Source: Thermoanaerobaculales bacterium
GTDB lineage: Bacteria > Acidobacteriota > Thermoanaerobaculia > Thermoanaerobaculales > Sulfomarinibacteraceae
DNA: 56,582 nt
NCBI GenBank assembly: GCA_025456145.1
Contig: JALOLD010000022.1
Span: forward strand, 1 to 56,582
Reading direction: 5' to 3'
A program made the translations under genes and the position numbers. The notes under the pieces are model-generated. The model saw only the letters and a program-made list of their open reading frames with translations. It had not been told where the DNA came from and ran no database searches. Below are positions 37,912 to 46,374 of this stretch, piece after piece. Every line of letters begins with the position of its first letter. The stretch's first letter is position 1.

Positions 37912-39498
37912 ATGACGGCAAAAAGCTCGGCCGGATTGCCGACGATGCTCACGATCGTGCTGGTGGCCGCCGGCGTACTGGTCGCCTGCGGCGACGAGCC
38001 TCGGGACCCCGGGGCCGGGAATCCCGTTCCCGAGTCGGCGAAGCCCGCCGCAGAGCCGCCGGCGGCCGGGATCGCGGACGAGGCCGACCCCGAGCCGACC
38101 GGCGCTCCGGGGGCGCTGCTCCCCGAGGACGACCTCAGCGTCGCCCTCGCCCCCTGGAAGGGCGACTACGACGGCATGGTCGAGCGGCGGATGATCCGGA
38201 TCCTGGTCCCCTACTCGATGACCGACTTCTTTCTCGACGGCGTCACCAAGCGCGGCATCGTCGCGGCGCTCGGCCGCGAGCTCGAGCAGGAGGTCAACCG
38301 GCGGGAGAGGCTGCGGACCCGGCTGGTTCACGTCGTCTTCATCCCGACGCCGCGGGATCTGCTGATCCCGTGGCTGGTCGAGGGCATCGGCGACATCGCC
38401 GCGGGCGGCGTCACGGTCACCGACGAGCGGCGGGGCCTCGTCGACTTCACGAGGCCCTTCATCCGCGACTCACAGGAGATCGTCTGCACCGGGCCGGGGG
38501 TGCCGGGAGTGGGCTCGGTCGAGGACCTGTCGGGGCGGGAGGTGGTCGTCCAGGCGTCGAGCGGCTACCGGGAGTCCCTCGCCGCGCTCAACCGGAGCCT
38601 CGAGGCCCGGGGGCTCGCCCCGGTCGACGTCGTGACCATCGACGAGCCGCTCGAGCCCGACGAGATCCTCGACATGGTGCAGGCCGGTCTGATCCCGACC
38701 ACCGTCGTCGACCGGCACCTGGCGGAGCTCTGGGCCCGGGTGTTCCCAAACCTCACCCTCCACCCGCAGGCGGTGGTGGCGGCCGAGCGGGACCTCGCGT
38801 GGGCCTTCCGCCGGGGCAGCCCGCGGCTCGAGGAGGTGCTGAACGCCTTCCTGACCCCGCGCCGCCACCGCACGGCCTTCGGCAACATCGTGGTCCGGCG
38901 CTACCTGCAGAGCTGCAGCTGGGTCCGCGGGTCGACCGTGACCGCCGATCGCAGACGCTTCGAGCGGACGAGGCCGCTGTTCGACCGGTACGGAGGCACG
39001 TACGATCTCGACCCCCTCCTGCTGACGGCGCTCGCCTACCAGGAGTCGCGGCTCGACCAGAGCATGCGCAGCCCCGCCGGGGCGATCGGCGTCATGCAGC
39101 TGCTGCAGTCCACCGGGGACTGGATGAACGTCGGCGACATCACCCTCCTCGAGCCCAACATCCACGCCGGGACCAAGTACTTCCGGCGCCTCATCGACAC
39201 GGTGGAGGACCCGGAGGTCAGCGAGCTGAACCGGATCTTCTTCGCCCTTGCCTCCTACAACGGGGGGCAGACCCGGATCCGGCGCCTGCGCCGCGAGACC
39301 GAGGCGCAGGGGCTCGATCCGAATGTCTGGTTCGACAACGTCGAGCTCGCCGCCGCGCGGGTCATCGGGCGCGAGACCGTGCAGTACGTCGGCAACATCT
39401 ACAAGCTCTACCTCGCCTTCCGCATGGTCGAGGAGCGGCGCGGCGAGCGCGCACAGCGCGGCGACGGCAGGAGCGAGTCGGCCCCGTCGGGTCCATAG
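37912..39498 (+). CDS. MltF-like lipoprotein lytic transglycosylase with solute-binding domain
   Basis: 528 residues from the ATG at 37912 (AGGAAGG upstream); ATGs at 37891 and 37873 are alternatives. The lipoprotein signal ends in the lipobox LVAC-GDE. Residues ~75-310 are a family 3 solute-binding-like domain (RMIRILVPYSMTDFF, GDIAAGGVTVTDERRGLVDFT, GREVVVQASSGY). Residues ~355-500 are a lytic transglycosylase (SLT) domain with catalytic Glu in LAYQESRLDQ, then GAIGVMQLL, a NIHAGTKYF segment and FALASYNGG. In MltF the first domain senses muropeptides and the second cleaves peptidoglycan to anhydromuropeptides. It is probably lipid-anchored and faces the periplasm. A triple 11-bp repeat promoter precedes it. 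Confidence 0.9.
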   Translation: MTAKSSAGLPTMLTIVLVAAGVLVACGDEPRDPGAGNPVPESAKPAAEPPAAGIADEADPEPTGAPGALLPEDDLSVALAPWKGDYDGMVERRMIRILVPYSMTDFFLDGVTKRGIVAALGRELEQEVNRRERLRTRLVHVVFIPTPRDLLIPWLVEGIGDIAAGGVTVTDERRGLVDFTRPFIRDSQEIVCTGPGVPGVGSVEDLSGREVVVQASSGYRESLAALNRSLEARGLAPVDVVTIDEPLEPDEILDMVQAGLIPTTVVDRHLAELWARVFPNLTLHPQAVVAAERDLAWAFRRGSPRLEEVLNAFLTPRRHRTAFGNIVVRRYLQSCSWVRGSTVTADRRRFERTRPLFDRYGGTYDLDPLLLTALAYQESRLDQSMRSPAGAIGVMQLLQSTGDWMNVGDITLLEPNIHAGTKYFRRLIDTVEDPEVSELNRIFFALASYNGGQTRIRRLRRETEAQGLDPNVWFDNVELAAARVIGRETVQYVGNIYKLYLAFRMVEERRGERAQRGDGRSESAPSGP

Positions 39499-39534
39499 CC
39501 CGCAGCGTCTGCGCCCGCTGCCGGGGCCGATCGG

Positions 39535-39590
39535 CGTTCACCGGACTTTCACGGCTCCTTGATGACTCGCTCGGACCGGCGCCCTAGAGT
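39535..39590 (+). promoter_or_regulatory. Triple 11-bp repeat promoter before the alkylsulfatase operon
   Basis: Repeats at 39535-39545, 39546-39556 (CTTTCACGGCT) and 39557-39567 (CCTTGATGACT), then 17 bp, then TAGAGT (39585-39590), a good -10 match. Transcription should start close to the ATG at 39598. Confidence 0.65.
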
Positions 39591-39597
39591 GACCGGC

Positions 39598-39690
39598 ATG
39601 CTCGATGGCAGCGTGAGCCAAGCCCGCGCGCTGGTTCGCGGGGCGCAACATTCCCGTGGGGACTCGAGAACGAACGCGAAAGGGAGATGA
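39598..39690 (+). CDS. Possible leader peptide upstream of the alkylsulfatase gene (30 codons)
   Basis: The ORF begins with the ATG 7 bases after the TAGAGT -10 element, so it could be read from the first bases of the transcript. It encodes 30 residues starting MLDGSVSQARALVRG and stops with TGA at 39688-39690, one base before the alkylsulfatase ATG. The position suggests translational coupling, and it also spans that gene's Shine-Dalgarno. The composition is not distinctive, so it may be chance. Confidence 0.3.
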   Translation: MLDGSVSQARALVRGAQHSRGDSRTNAKGR

Positions 39691-39691
39691 G

Positions 39692-41773
39692 ATGAAAACC
39701 GAAAGCAGGCCCGGGGTCCGGATGTGGGGCGTCTGTCTGATCGCTGGTTTCGGCGTTGCCGCCGCGGCTGCCGGCGCCGCAGCCCAGGAGCACTTCGATC
39801 CCCAGGGGAAGGCGCCTTCCAAGTTCACCATCGAATTGCGCGACGGCCTGAAGGCCACGCTGCCCTTCGAGGACCGGCGCGACTTCGAGGAGGCGAAGAA
39901 GGGTTTCATCGCCGAGCCGCCCTACAAGCAGATCATGGCCGACGCCGGCCACGTCGCGTGGGACATGGGGAGCTACCAGTGGCTGCTGGAAGAAGGCGCG
40001 GACTTCGAGAGCATCCACCCGTCGTTGCAGCGGCAGGCCATCCTGAACATGGCCTACGGCCTCTATGAGGTCGTACCGGGCCGCATCTACCAGGTGCGCG
40101 GCTACGATCTGGCCAACATCAGCTTCATCAAGAGCGACACGGGCTGGATCGTCTTCGACCCATTGACCGCCAGGGAGACGGCCCGGGCGGCGCTCGAGTT
40201 CATCAACGAGAAGCTCGGCGAGCGGCCGGTGGTGGGCGTGGTGTACTCGCACTCGCATGGCGACCACTTCGCCGGCGTGCACGGTGTCGTGGACGCGGCG
40301 GACGTCGCGAGCGGCAAGGTCATGCTGATCGCGCCCTCGGGATTCATGGGCGCCGCGATTTCTGAGAACGTCATGGCGGGTACCGCGATGAACCGCCGCA
40401 TGCAATGGCAGTATGCCGTGCTGTTGGAGCGTAATCCGTTCGGCCACGTCGACCAGTCGATCGGCAAGAACGTCGCCGCCGGCGCCGCCGGCCTGATCCC
40501 CCCGAATCGGCTGATCAGCGACGAATTCGAGGAGATCACGCTCGATGGCGTGACGATGGTGTTCCAGAACGCGCCGGATACCGAGGCGCCGGTCGAGATG
40601 AACACCTGGTTCCCTCAATTCAAGGCGTTCTGGTCCTCCGAGATCATCACCGGCACGATCCACAACATCTACACGACCCGCGGCGCCGCCGTTCGCAATG
40701 CGTTGAACTGGTCGAAGGAGATCAACGAGGCGCTGTACAAGTTCGGCCCCGAGGCGGAGGTGATGTTCGCCTCGCACAGCTGGCCGCGCTGGGGCAACGA
40801 GCGCATCAAGGAAGTGCTGCGGACGCAGCGCGACGCCTACGCCAACCTCAACAACCAGACGCTGCACCATGTGAACCGCGGCGTGACGATCAACCAGATC
40901 CAGAACGTGTACGAGGTGCCGAAGAGCCTGCAGCAGGACTGGGCCGCGCGCAGCTACCACGGCGATGTGCAGAACAACGTGCGCGGCGTCGTCAACCGGT
41001 TCATCGGCCACTTCGACGGCAACCCGACCAACCTGATCCCGCTGTCGCCGGAGGACTCGGCGCCGCTCTACGTCGAGATGATGGGCGGCTCGGCCAAGAT
41101 CCTCGCCAGGGGCGAGGAGCTGATCGCCCAGGGCAAGTACCTGCACGCCACCGAGATCCTCAACAAGCTCGTGTTCGCCGAGCCGCGCAACCAGGCGGCA
41201 CGGCGCCTGCTCGCCGACGCCTTCGAGCAGATCGGCTACCAGGCCGAGAGCACCAGCGTGCGCAATACCTTCCTGCAGGGCGCCTTCGAGCTGCGCAACG
41301 GCCTGCCCGGCGGCGTGCCGGTCAGCTCCACTGTCCCCGACGTCGTGCGGGCGATGAGCACCGAGCAGTGGCTCGACTTCGTCGCCATCAGCGTGGACCC
41401 GAAGAAGGCCGAGGGCCTCGAGTTCACGATCAACCTCGTCACACCCGACAACGGCGAGCAGTACGCCGTGGAGATGAGCAACGCGACGCTCACCTCCATC
41501 AAGGGCTTCCTGGCCCCGAGTCCGGACCTCACCATCACGGTGAACCGCGCCGACCTCAATCAGGTGATGATGGGGCAGGCGTCGTTCGACGACCTGATCG
41601 CGGCCGGCAAGGCGAAGTTCGACGGCGTCCGGACGGGCTTCGACCAGCTGCGCTCGATCCTCGTGCCGTTCACGCCGGACTTCGAGATCCTGCCCGGCAC
41701 GGCGCCGAAGCAGCCCGTCAACCCGCCGAAGCCGTTCGAGGTGCTCCAGCAGATCAATCTCGACATCGACTGA
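39692..41773 (+). CDS. Alkylsulfatase (SdsA/BDS1-like metallo-beta-lactamase fold)
   Basis: 693 residues from the ATG at 39692 (GGGAG upstream). Signal peptide ends near AAAQE. The metallo-beta-lactamase zinc motif is YSHSHGDHFAGVHG, followed by further conserved blocks MQWQYAVLLERNPFGHVDQ, PDTEAPVEMNTWFP, MFASHSWPRWGNERI and LQQDWAARSYHG. A dimerisation helical region and an SCP2-like C-terminus (LEFTINLVTPDNGEQY, DLTITVNRADLNQVMMGQ) complete the SdsA1/BDS1 layout. Such enzymes hydrolyse primary or secondary alkyl sulfates to alcohol and sulfate, so a periplasmic detergent or sulfate-ester role is likely. It is the first gene of an operon with an outer-membrane channel and a META-domain protein. 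Confidence 0.92.
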   Translation: MKTESRPGVRMWGVCLIAGFGVAAAAAGAAAQEHFDPQGKAPSKFTIELRDGLKATLPFEDRRDFEEAKKGFIAEPPYKQIMADAGHVAWDMGSYQWLLEEGADFESIHPSLQRQAILNMAYGLYEVVPGRIYQVRGYDLANISFIKSDTGWIVFDPLTARETARAALEFINEKLGERPVVGVVYSHSHGDHFAGVHGVVDAADVASGKVMLIAPSGFMGAAISENVMAGTAMNRRMQWQYAVLLERNPFGHVDQSIGKNVAAGAAGLIPPNRLISDEFEEITLDGVTMVFQNAPDTEAPVEMNTWFPQFKAFWSSEIITGTIHNIYTTRGAAVRNALNWSKEINEALYKFGPEAEVMFASHSWPRWGNERIKEVLRTQRDAYANLNNQTLHHVNRGVTINQIQNVYEVPKSLQQDWAARSYHGDVQNNVRGVVNRFIGHFDGNPTNLIPLSPEDSAPLYVEMMGGSAKILARGEELIAQGKYLHATEILNKLVFAEPRNQAARRLLADAFEQIGYQAESTSVRNTFLQGAFELRNGLPGGVPVSSTVPDVVRAMSTEQWLDFVAISVDPKKAEGLEFTINLVTPDNGEQYAVEMSNATLTSIKGFLAPSPDLTITVNRADLNQVMMGQASFDDLIAAGKAKFDGVRTGFDQLRSILVPFTPDFEILPGTAPKQPVNPPKPFEVLQQINLDID

Positions 41774-41792
41774 TCGGCGACTGATGCCGGAT

Positions 41793-41818
41793 GCGCCTCG
41801 CCGCCGGCGGCGAGGCGC
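41793..41818. terminator. Perfect 13-bp inverted repeat between alkylsulfatase and channel genes
   Basis: GCGCCTCGCCGCC is followed directly by its reverse complement, giving a 26-base perfect palindrome 20 bp after the alkylsulfatase stop. There is no T-run after it and the next gene's Shine-Dalgarno follows at once. I read it as an attenuating or mRNA-stabilising hairpin rather than a full terminator. Confidence 0.5.
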
Positions 41819-41835
41819 GGGAAAGGAGAGGTGTC

Positions 41836-42687
41836 GTGATCCTCCATCGCAGGAGCGAAGGGTGGTGGAGCCGGTGCGCGCTGCTCGCGCTCGCCTGCTG
41901 TGCGATCGGCAGCCAGCCGGTGTTGGGCCAGGACGAGGTCGCCGATGAGGACGCGTACGAGTTCAACCTCGCCCAACAGCTCAGCAACCCGGTCGCGGCG
42001 CTGATCAGCGTGCCCTTCCAGCTCAACTACGACCGGGGCATGGGACCCGCGGACGACGGCGAGCGCTTCCTGCTCAACATCCAGCCGGTCGTGCCCTTCT
42101 CGCTGACGCCGGACTGGAACCTCATCTCGCGCACCATCCTGCCGGTCGTCGACCAGCAGGACGTGGTACCCGGGGGCGGCAGCCAGTCCGGGCTCGGCGA
42201 CACCGTGCAGAGCCTGTTCTTCTCGCCGGCGAGGCCGACCGCCGGCGGGCTCATCTACGGCGTTGGCCCCGTGCTCCTGCTGCCGACCGCCACCGACTGG
42301 CGGCTCGGCACCGAGCAGTGGGCAGCGGGGCCGACCGGCGTCGTCCTCAAGCAGCAGGGCCCCTGGACCTTCGGCGCCCTCGCCAACCACCTGTGGTCGT
42401 ACGCGGGCGACGACGAGCGGGCGAGCGTCAACGCGACCTTCCTCCAACCCTTCGTCACCTACGTCACTCCGACGCACACCACGATTGCGGTCAATACGGA
42501 GTCCACGTACAACTGGAACGACGACCAGTGGACGGTGCCGGTCAACCTCACCGTCGCGCAGCTCCTGAAGATCCGCAGCCAGCTGCTCCAGGTGGGCGTT
42601 GGCGCGCGCTACTGGGCCGAGGGTCCCGAGCTGGCCCCGCGGGGTTGGGGCTTCCGCTTCACCACGACGCTGCTCTTCCCGCGGTGA
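41836..42687 (+). CDS. Outer-membrane channel-like protein
   Basis: 283 residues from the GTG at 41836, 7 bases after AAGGAG. A signal peptide (ALLALACCAIGSQPVLGQ) precedes a beta-rich protein: FNLAQQLSNPVAALISVPFQ, NIQPVVPFSLTPDWNLISRTI, GLGDTVQSLFFSP, GVGPVLLLPTATD, GPTGVVLKQQGPWTFGAL, FLQPFVTYVTPTHTTIAV, ending FRFTTTLLFPR with the terminal aromatic-x-Arg style of outer-membrane barrels. It resembles the uncharacterised transporter/MetA-pathway porin group. It is 62 bp after the alkylsulfatase gene, so it may let substrate or products cross the outer membrane. Confidence 0.75.
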   Translation: MILHRRSEGWWSRCALLALACCAIGSQPVLGQDEVADEDAYEFNLAQQLSNPVAALISVPFQLNYDRGMGPADDGERFLLNIQPVVPFSLTPDWNLISRTILPVVDQQDVVPGGGSQSGLGDTVQSLFFSPARPTAGGLIYGVGPVLLLPTATDWRLGTEQWAAGPTGVVLKQQGPWTFGALANHLWSYAGDDERASVNATFLQPFVTYVTPTHTTIAVNTESTYNWNDDQWTVPVNLTVAQLLKIRSQLLQVGVGARYWAEGPELAPRGWGFRFTTTLLFPR

Positions 42688-42728
42688 GAGCCCGGACGGG
42701 CCGGGAACGGCTGAAGGGAGAATCCGAC

Positions 42729-43814
42729 ATGAACCGACCCCTCTGGTTGCTGGCGTCGCTCGTCCTGCTCTTCTCGTCGACCGTGTCGTGGGCCGGGGAG
42801 CAGCCCTTGATCTGCTTCGGAACCGAGCCGTTCTGGAGCCTCGACCTCGCCGAGCCGGGAACGGCGCGCTTCTCGACGCCGGACTCGGCCCCCGCCGAGT
42901 ATCTCGGTGCCGCGAGCCCGCTGGCGGCGCGGGCGGAGACCGTGTGGCGAGGCCGAGCCGCCGCCGCCGACGGCGGCGAGCTGGTCGCCTTTCTCCGCGA
43001 GGGCCCCTGCAGCGATGGGATGTCCGACGCCGTGCACCCCACCTCGGTCAACCTCTCGCTGCCGGACGGGCGTCACCTCGGCGGCTGCTGCCGGGTGCCG
43101 GTGGCGCCGGCCGCGGCTTCCGCGGCCCTGGAGAACGCGACCTGGCGGCTGACCGGGCTGCCGAGTCTGGAGCTCCCCAGCGCGGCTGACCGGGAGGCCG
43201 TGACGGTTCGTCTCGTGGAGGGTCGCGTCACCGGCTTCTCGGGCTGCAACCAGCTCATGGGGTCGTACACCCTCGACGGCGAGACGCTGGTCCTCGGCGA
43301 GCTGGCCGGCACCATGATGGCCTGCCCGGAGCCGGCGCGGTCGATCGAAGGTCAGTTCCTCGGAGCGTTTTCCGGGACCATGCGGGTCGTGGTCGAGGGC
43401 GACCACCTGACCCTGGTCCCGGAGTCGGGCGGCGGCCCGCTGCTCTTCGAGCGCGAGGCGCCGCCGCGGCTCGAGGGCGTCCGCTGGGAGGTCACCGGCT
43501 ACAACAACGGCCGCCAGGCGGTGGTCGGACCGATCACCGGCTCCCGGTTGACCCTCGAGTTCCAGGACGGGCGGGTGTCGGGCGACAGCGGCTGCAACCG
43601 CTTCCACGGCTCGTTCACGGTGGACGGGAACGGCCTGACGATCGGGCCGCTGGCGACCACCCGCATGGCCTGTGACGACGAGACGATGGCCCAGGAGCAG
43701 CAGTTCCTGGCCGCGATCGCGAGCGCTGCGACCTGGGACCTCGTACGGGGCAGCCTGGACATCCACCGCGCCGACGGCGAGCGGGCGCTGTGGGCCGTCC
43801 CTGTCAACGAGTAG
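42729..43814 (+). CDS. Exported protein with two META (HslJ-like) domains
   Basis: 361 residues from the ATG at 42729 (GGGAG upstream), with a signal peptide ending near VSWAGEQ. Residues ~27-130 match the COG3650-type segment (LICFGTEPFWSLDLAE, RFSTPD). Two META/DUF306 domains follow: residues ~135-240 (TWRLTGL, FSGCNQLMGSYTLDG, GTMMACPEP) and ~245-360 (RWEVTGYNNGRQAV, GDSGCNRFHGSFTVDG, TTRMACDDETMAQEQQFLAAI). META domains occur in heat-inducible HslJ and in exported proteins of unknown function. It lies 41 bp after the channel gene, so it is the third gene of the alkylsulfatase operon. Confidence 0.85.
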   Translation: MNRPLWLLASLVLLFSSTVSWAGEQPLICFGTEPFWSLDLAEPGTARFSTPDSAPAEYLGAASPLAARAETVWRGRAAAADGGELVAFLREGPCSDGMSDAVHPTSVNLSLPDGRHLGGCCRVPVAPAAASAALENATWRLTGLPSLELPSAADREAVTVRLVEGRVTGFSGCNQLMGSYTLDGETLVLGELAGTMMACPEPARSIEGQFLGAFSGTMRVVVEGDHLTLVPESGGGPLLFEREAPPRLEGVRWEVTGYNNGRQAVVGPITGSRLTLEFQDGRVSGDSGCNRFHGSFTVDGNGLTIGPLATTRMACDDETMAQEQQFLAAIASAATWDLVRGSLDIHRADGERALWAVPVNE

Positions 43815-43922
43815 CGATCGCGGCAGAGAGCCGGTCGTGGTCCTTTGGACAGGGTCTACTGCAGCCGCGGCTGTTGCCGCACCGGCCGTGCCGAGCGCGA
43901 GCGAAGTAGCTACCGGCCGCAG

Positions 43923-43979
43923 GTTTGAAGGTTCTTTCATGCCACTTTCCTGACTCCGCAGCGGTGGGGGAGTCATCCT
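43923..43979 (+). promoter_or_regulatory. Triple 11-bp repeat promoter before the 44023 membrane protein gene
   Basis: Repeats at 43923-43933, 43934-43944 and 43945-43955 (third: CTTTCCTGACT), then 18 bp, then CATCCT (43974-43979). The sequence CATCCTGAGC is shared exactly with the site before the MltF-like gene. Confidence 0.6.
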
Positions 43980-44022
43980 GAGCTGGCTTCGCATCTCGAC
44001 GAACCAGGGAACGGAGGCTGCG

Positions 44023-44436
44023 ATGGAAGCGAATCTGGGAGCACGCGTTCACGAGCTCGTGGACCTCGGCTGGGAGCCCCTCGCGACGACCGAGACGACG
44101 GCCTCGCTGGTCGGCCGGCGACCCTTCAACTGGTGGCTGTTCATTTTCGTGCTGTTCTTTTTCCCGGTGTTCGGCGGGGTGCTGTACCTGGTCTTCCACC
44201 TGGCGACGTCCCGGGCCACGGTCTTTCTCCATGTCGAGAACGACGGCGTCGTGACGGCGGGCGACACCTGGCTCGTCGCGTGGCAGACGGCCCGCCGGGA
44301 CGCCTATGTCGAGCGGCAGAAGAAGATCAAGGAACGCGGCTTCCTCGCGGTGATGTGGCCGCAGCTGCTGGTCTCGCTGGTGTTGCTGGCCGGCTGGCTC
44401 GTGCTGCTCAAGCTGTACCTCGGCTCTGCCGCCTAG
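44023..44436 (+). CDS. Two-helix membrane protein, unknown function
   Basis: 137 residues with CGGAGG upstream of the ATG. There are two hydrophobic helices, at ~37-60 (WWLFIFVLFFFPVFGGVLYL) and ~111-133 (LLVSLVLLAGWLVLLKLYL), joined by a ~50-residue loop with a small beta segment (TVFLHVENDGVVTAGDT) and a basic helix (ARRDAYVERQKKIKERG). I do not recognise the family. It is preceded by its own triple-repeat promoter, which makes it a putative regulon member, and is followed by the DUF4136 lipoprotein gene with a separate -10 element. Confidence 0.7.
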   Translation: MEANLGARVHELVDLGWEPLATTETTASLVGRRPFNWWLFIFVLFFFPVFGGVLYLVFHLATSRATVFLHVENDGVVTAGDTWLVAWQTARRDAYVERQKKIKERGFLAVMWPQLLVSLVLLAGWLVLLKLYLGSAA

Positions 44437-44462
44437 ACCGTCAAGGTGAGCGAGAATCACTT

Positions 44463-44468
44463 TACAAT
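44463..44468 (+). promoter_or_regulatory. -10 hexamer of the DUF4136 gene
   Basis: TACAAT at 44463-44468, 27 bases before the ATG at 44496. There is no convincing -35 at 17 bp. Confidence 0.4.
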
Positions 44469-44495
44469 CCGGCAGGGGAGTGAAAGGAGACTGAA

Positions 44496-45029
44496 ATGAA
44501 GAGAGCCCTTTTTGGAGCGATGGTCATCGCCTTCGTGGCCGGTTGCTCCACCATGTCCGTCAACACCGACTACTCGGTAGATGCCGACTTCTCGCAGTTC
44601 AAGACCTTCCAGTACCAGAACTCGCCCAACGACGTCGAAGCGGCGTCCCCGCTCGTCCACGAGCGGATCGTCAACGCCATCCGCCAGGGGATGACCAGCT
44701 CCGGGCTCCAGGAGGTGGACAGCGAGCCGGATGTCTACGTGACCTACCACGGCTCCTCGACCCAGCAGCTCCGGTTCGACACGACCTACATGTCGATGAG
44801 CAACTGGCACCGCCCAGGCTGGCACTCGGGGATGGGTGTGACCTCGGCAAGCACCCGCGCGACCACCATCACCCAGGGCACCCTGGTGATCGATATCTGG
44901 GACGCCTCGAGCAACACGCTCGTCTGGCGGGCGATCGCCACCGACACCCTGAGCCAGAACCCGGAACGCAACACCAGCGCCATCAACCGGGCGGTGGAGC
45001 GGGCCTTCCGGAGCTTCCCGCCGCGCTGA
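44496..45029 (+). CDS. DUF4136 lipoprotein
   Basis: 177 residues with AAAGGAG upstream. The lipoprotein signal ends in the lipobox FVAGC-STM. The mature part matches DUF4136: VNTDYSVDADFSQFKTFQY, LVHERIVNAIRQGMTSSGLQEV, PDVYVTYHGSS, a TQGTLVIDIWDASSNTLVWRA strand and a closing NRAVERAFRSFPP. DUF4136 proteins are outer-membrane or periplasmic lipoproteins of unknown function. It is read from its own promoter and followed by a hairpin terminator candidate. Confidence 0.88.
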   Translation: MKRALFGAMVIAFVAGCSTMSVNTDYSVDADFSQFKTFQYQNSPNDVEAASPLVHERIVNAIRQGMTSSGLQEVDSEPDVYVTYHGSSTQQLRFDTTYMSMSNWHRPGWHSGMGVTSASTRATTITQGTLVIDIWDASSNTLVWRAIATDTLSQNPERNTSAINRAVERAFRSFPPR

Positions 45030-45092
45030 CGGCTGTCGACTTGGCCCACGGCCGGATCGTCCTCGTGAACGAGGCCTGGGAACGTGAAGACC

Positions 45093-45130
45093 GGGGTCGG
45101 TGGCACTGGCCGCCGACCCCGCGTCTTTCT
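45093..45130 (+). terminator. Hairpin terminator candidate after the DUF4136 gene
   Basis: GGGGTCGG (45093-45100) pairs with CCGACCCC (45113-45120) around a 12-base loop, followed by GCGTCTTTCT. The T content is modest, so termination would be weak to moderate. The rest of 45030-45198 contains no gene. Confidence 0.45.
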
Positions 45131-45198
45131 GCGCGAGGGCTGCTCCACGCCTCACTCGGGCCTCGAGGACGTGGTGACGGACGGGCGGTGCTGATCCG

Positions 45199-46269
45199 GT
45201 GAACCGGCGAGCCGCCGCTCTGCTGGTCTGCGCCTGCGCCATGCCCGCCGCATGGGCGCAGCAGCCGGGGGCCACCGTCGACCCTGCGCCCCCGGAAACG
45301 GCAGGGCCCGAGCAGGTGATCACCGCCCCGCAGGACGAGGGCGTCGACCCCTGCCCCCCGCCCGAGCTCACCTACGACACCTTCGTCGACCGGGTCAACC
45401 GGCGCCTCTACCACACGGTGTGCGGCACCTCACGGTGGTTCGACGGGTTCTTCGGAGACGACCGCGCCTACGACGAGAGCCTGCGCACCTTCGGGCATGT
45501 CAACCTCGGAATGCTGTGGACCGACCGCGACGGCGTCGACCCCCGTCTGCGGAGCCGGATCCACCTCGATCTGCCGAACGTCGAGCGAAGGCTCTACGCC
45601 TTCATCGGTCGGGTCGACCGGGACGCCTTTCTGTCGGACACCGAGGAGTACGTGGACACCGGGCTTTCGACCTCCGAGGAGCGGGATTTCGACTGGCTGC
45701 TCGGCATCGGGTACACGCCCATCGACCGGGGCCGACGACGCCTCAACCTCAGCGCCGGGGTCAGGGTGAGCTGGCCGCCGGACCCCTACGTCAAGGCCCA
45801 GTACCGGTGGCATCTCGAGCCCGCCCCAGACTGGCTGTTCCGTTGGCGGCAGACGGTGTTCTGGACCGGCGACGAGAGGTTCGGGACCACCACCGGGCTC
45901 GATCTCGAGCACCGGCTGTCCGACAACCTGCTCGCGCGGCTCTCGGGGTCCGGGACGATCTCCGAGGTCAGCGTCGGGGTCGAGTGGTGGAGCACCCTGA
46001 CCCTGTTCCAGGGGCTCGGCGGCAACGCCGCCCTCGCCTGGCAGCTGCGGGCCAACGGCGCGACCGACTCGCCGGTCCCGTTGCGCGAGTACGGCGCACG
46101 GGTGACCTACCGGCGGCGGCTCCACCGCGTGTGGCTGTTCGGCGAGATCGGCACCGGCGTCTTCTGGCCCCAGGACGAGGACGAGCTCGAGCGGGACGTC
46201 TCGCCGGAGATCTGGCTCGCGGTCGAGATGCACTTCGGCACCGAGCGGGCCGCGTCGGACCGGCGATGA
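45199..46269 (+). CDS. Predicted outer-membrane beta-barrel protein
   Basis: 356 residues from the GTG at 45199. Signal peptide ends near AAWAQQ. A Pro-rich N-terminal linker is followed by YDTFVDRVNRRLYHTVCGTSRWFDGFFGDD and then alternating beta strands with short turns (RSRIHLDLPNVERRLYAFIGR, LLGIGYTPIDRGRRRLNLSAG, PAPDWLFRWRQTVFW, TGLDLEHRLSDNLLARLSG). The last strand ends IWLAVEMHFGTE. The plan is that of an outer-membrane barrel of an uncharacterised family. No Shine-Dalgarno is obvious before the GTG, and the start could lie slightly downstream. Its partners are unknown. Confidence 0.7.
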   Translation: MNRRAAALLVCACAMPAAWAQQPGATVDPAPPETAGPEQVITAPQDEGVDPCPPPELTYDTFVDRVNRRLYHTVCGTSRWFDGFFGDDRAYDESLRTFGHVNLGMLWTDRDGVDPRLRSRIHLDLPNVERRLYAFIGRVDRDAFLSDTEEYVDTGLSTSEERDFDWLLGIGYTPIDRGRRRLNLSAGVRVSWPPDPYVKAQYRWHLEPAPDWLFRWRQTVFWTGDERFGTTTGLDLEHRLSDNLLARLSGSGTISEVSVGVEWWSTLTLFQGLGGNAALAWQLRANGATDSPVPLREYGARVTYRRRLHRVWLFGEIGTGVFWPQDEDELERDVSPEIWLAVEMHFGTERAASDRR

Positions 46270-46312
46270 TCCGCAGCGACGGGGCGACCCGGCCGACCTG
46301 CGACCTCACCGG

Positions 46313-46368
46313 CCTTGATGGCTCTTTGAGAGTCCCTTGAATACACCGCAACGCACCGTGGCGATGTT
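46313..46368 (+). promoter_or_regulatory. Triple 11-bp repeat promoter (duplicated copy) before the amidohydrolase
   Basis: Repeats at 46313-46323, 46324-46334 (CTTTGAGAGTC) and 46335-46345, then 17 bp, then GATGTT (46363-46368), a degraded -10. The 18 bases CTTTGAGAGTCCCTTGAA are identical to the site before the FadL-like gene at 48957-48974, and the bases after the -10 (TTGACC) also match. Confidence 0.6.
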
Positions 46369-46374
46369 GACCTC

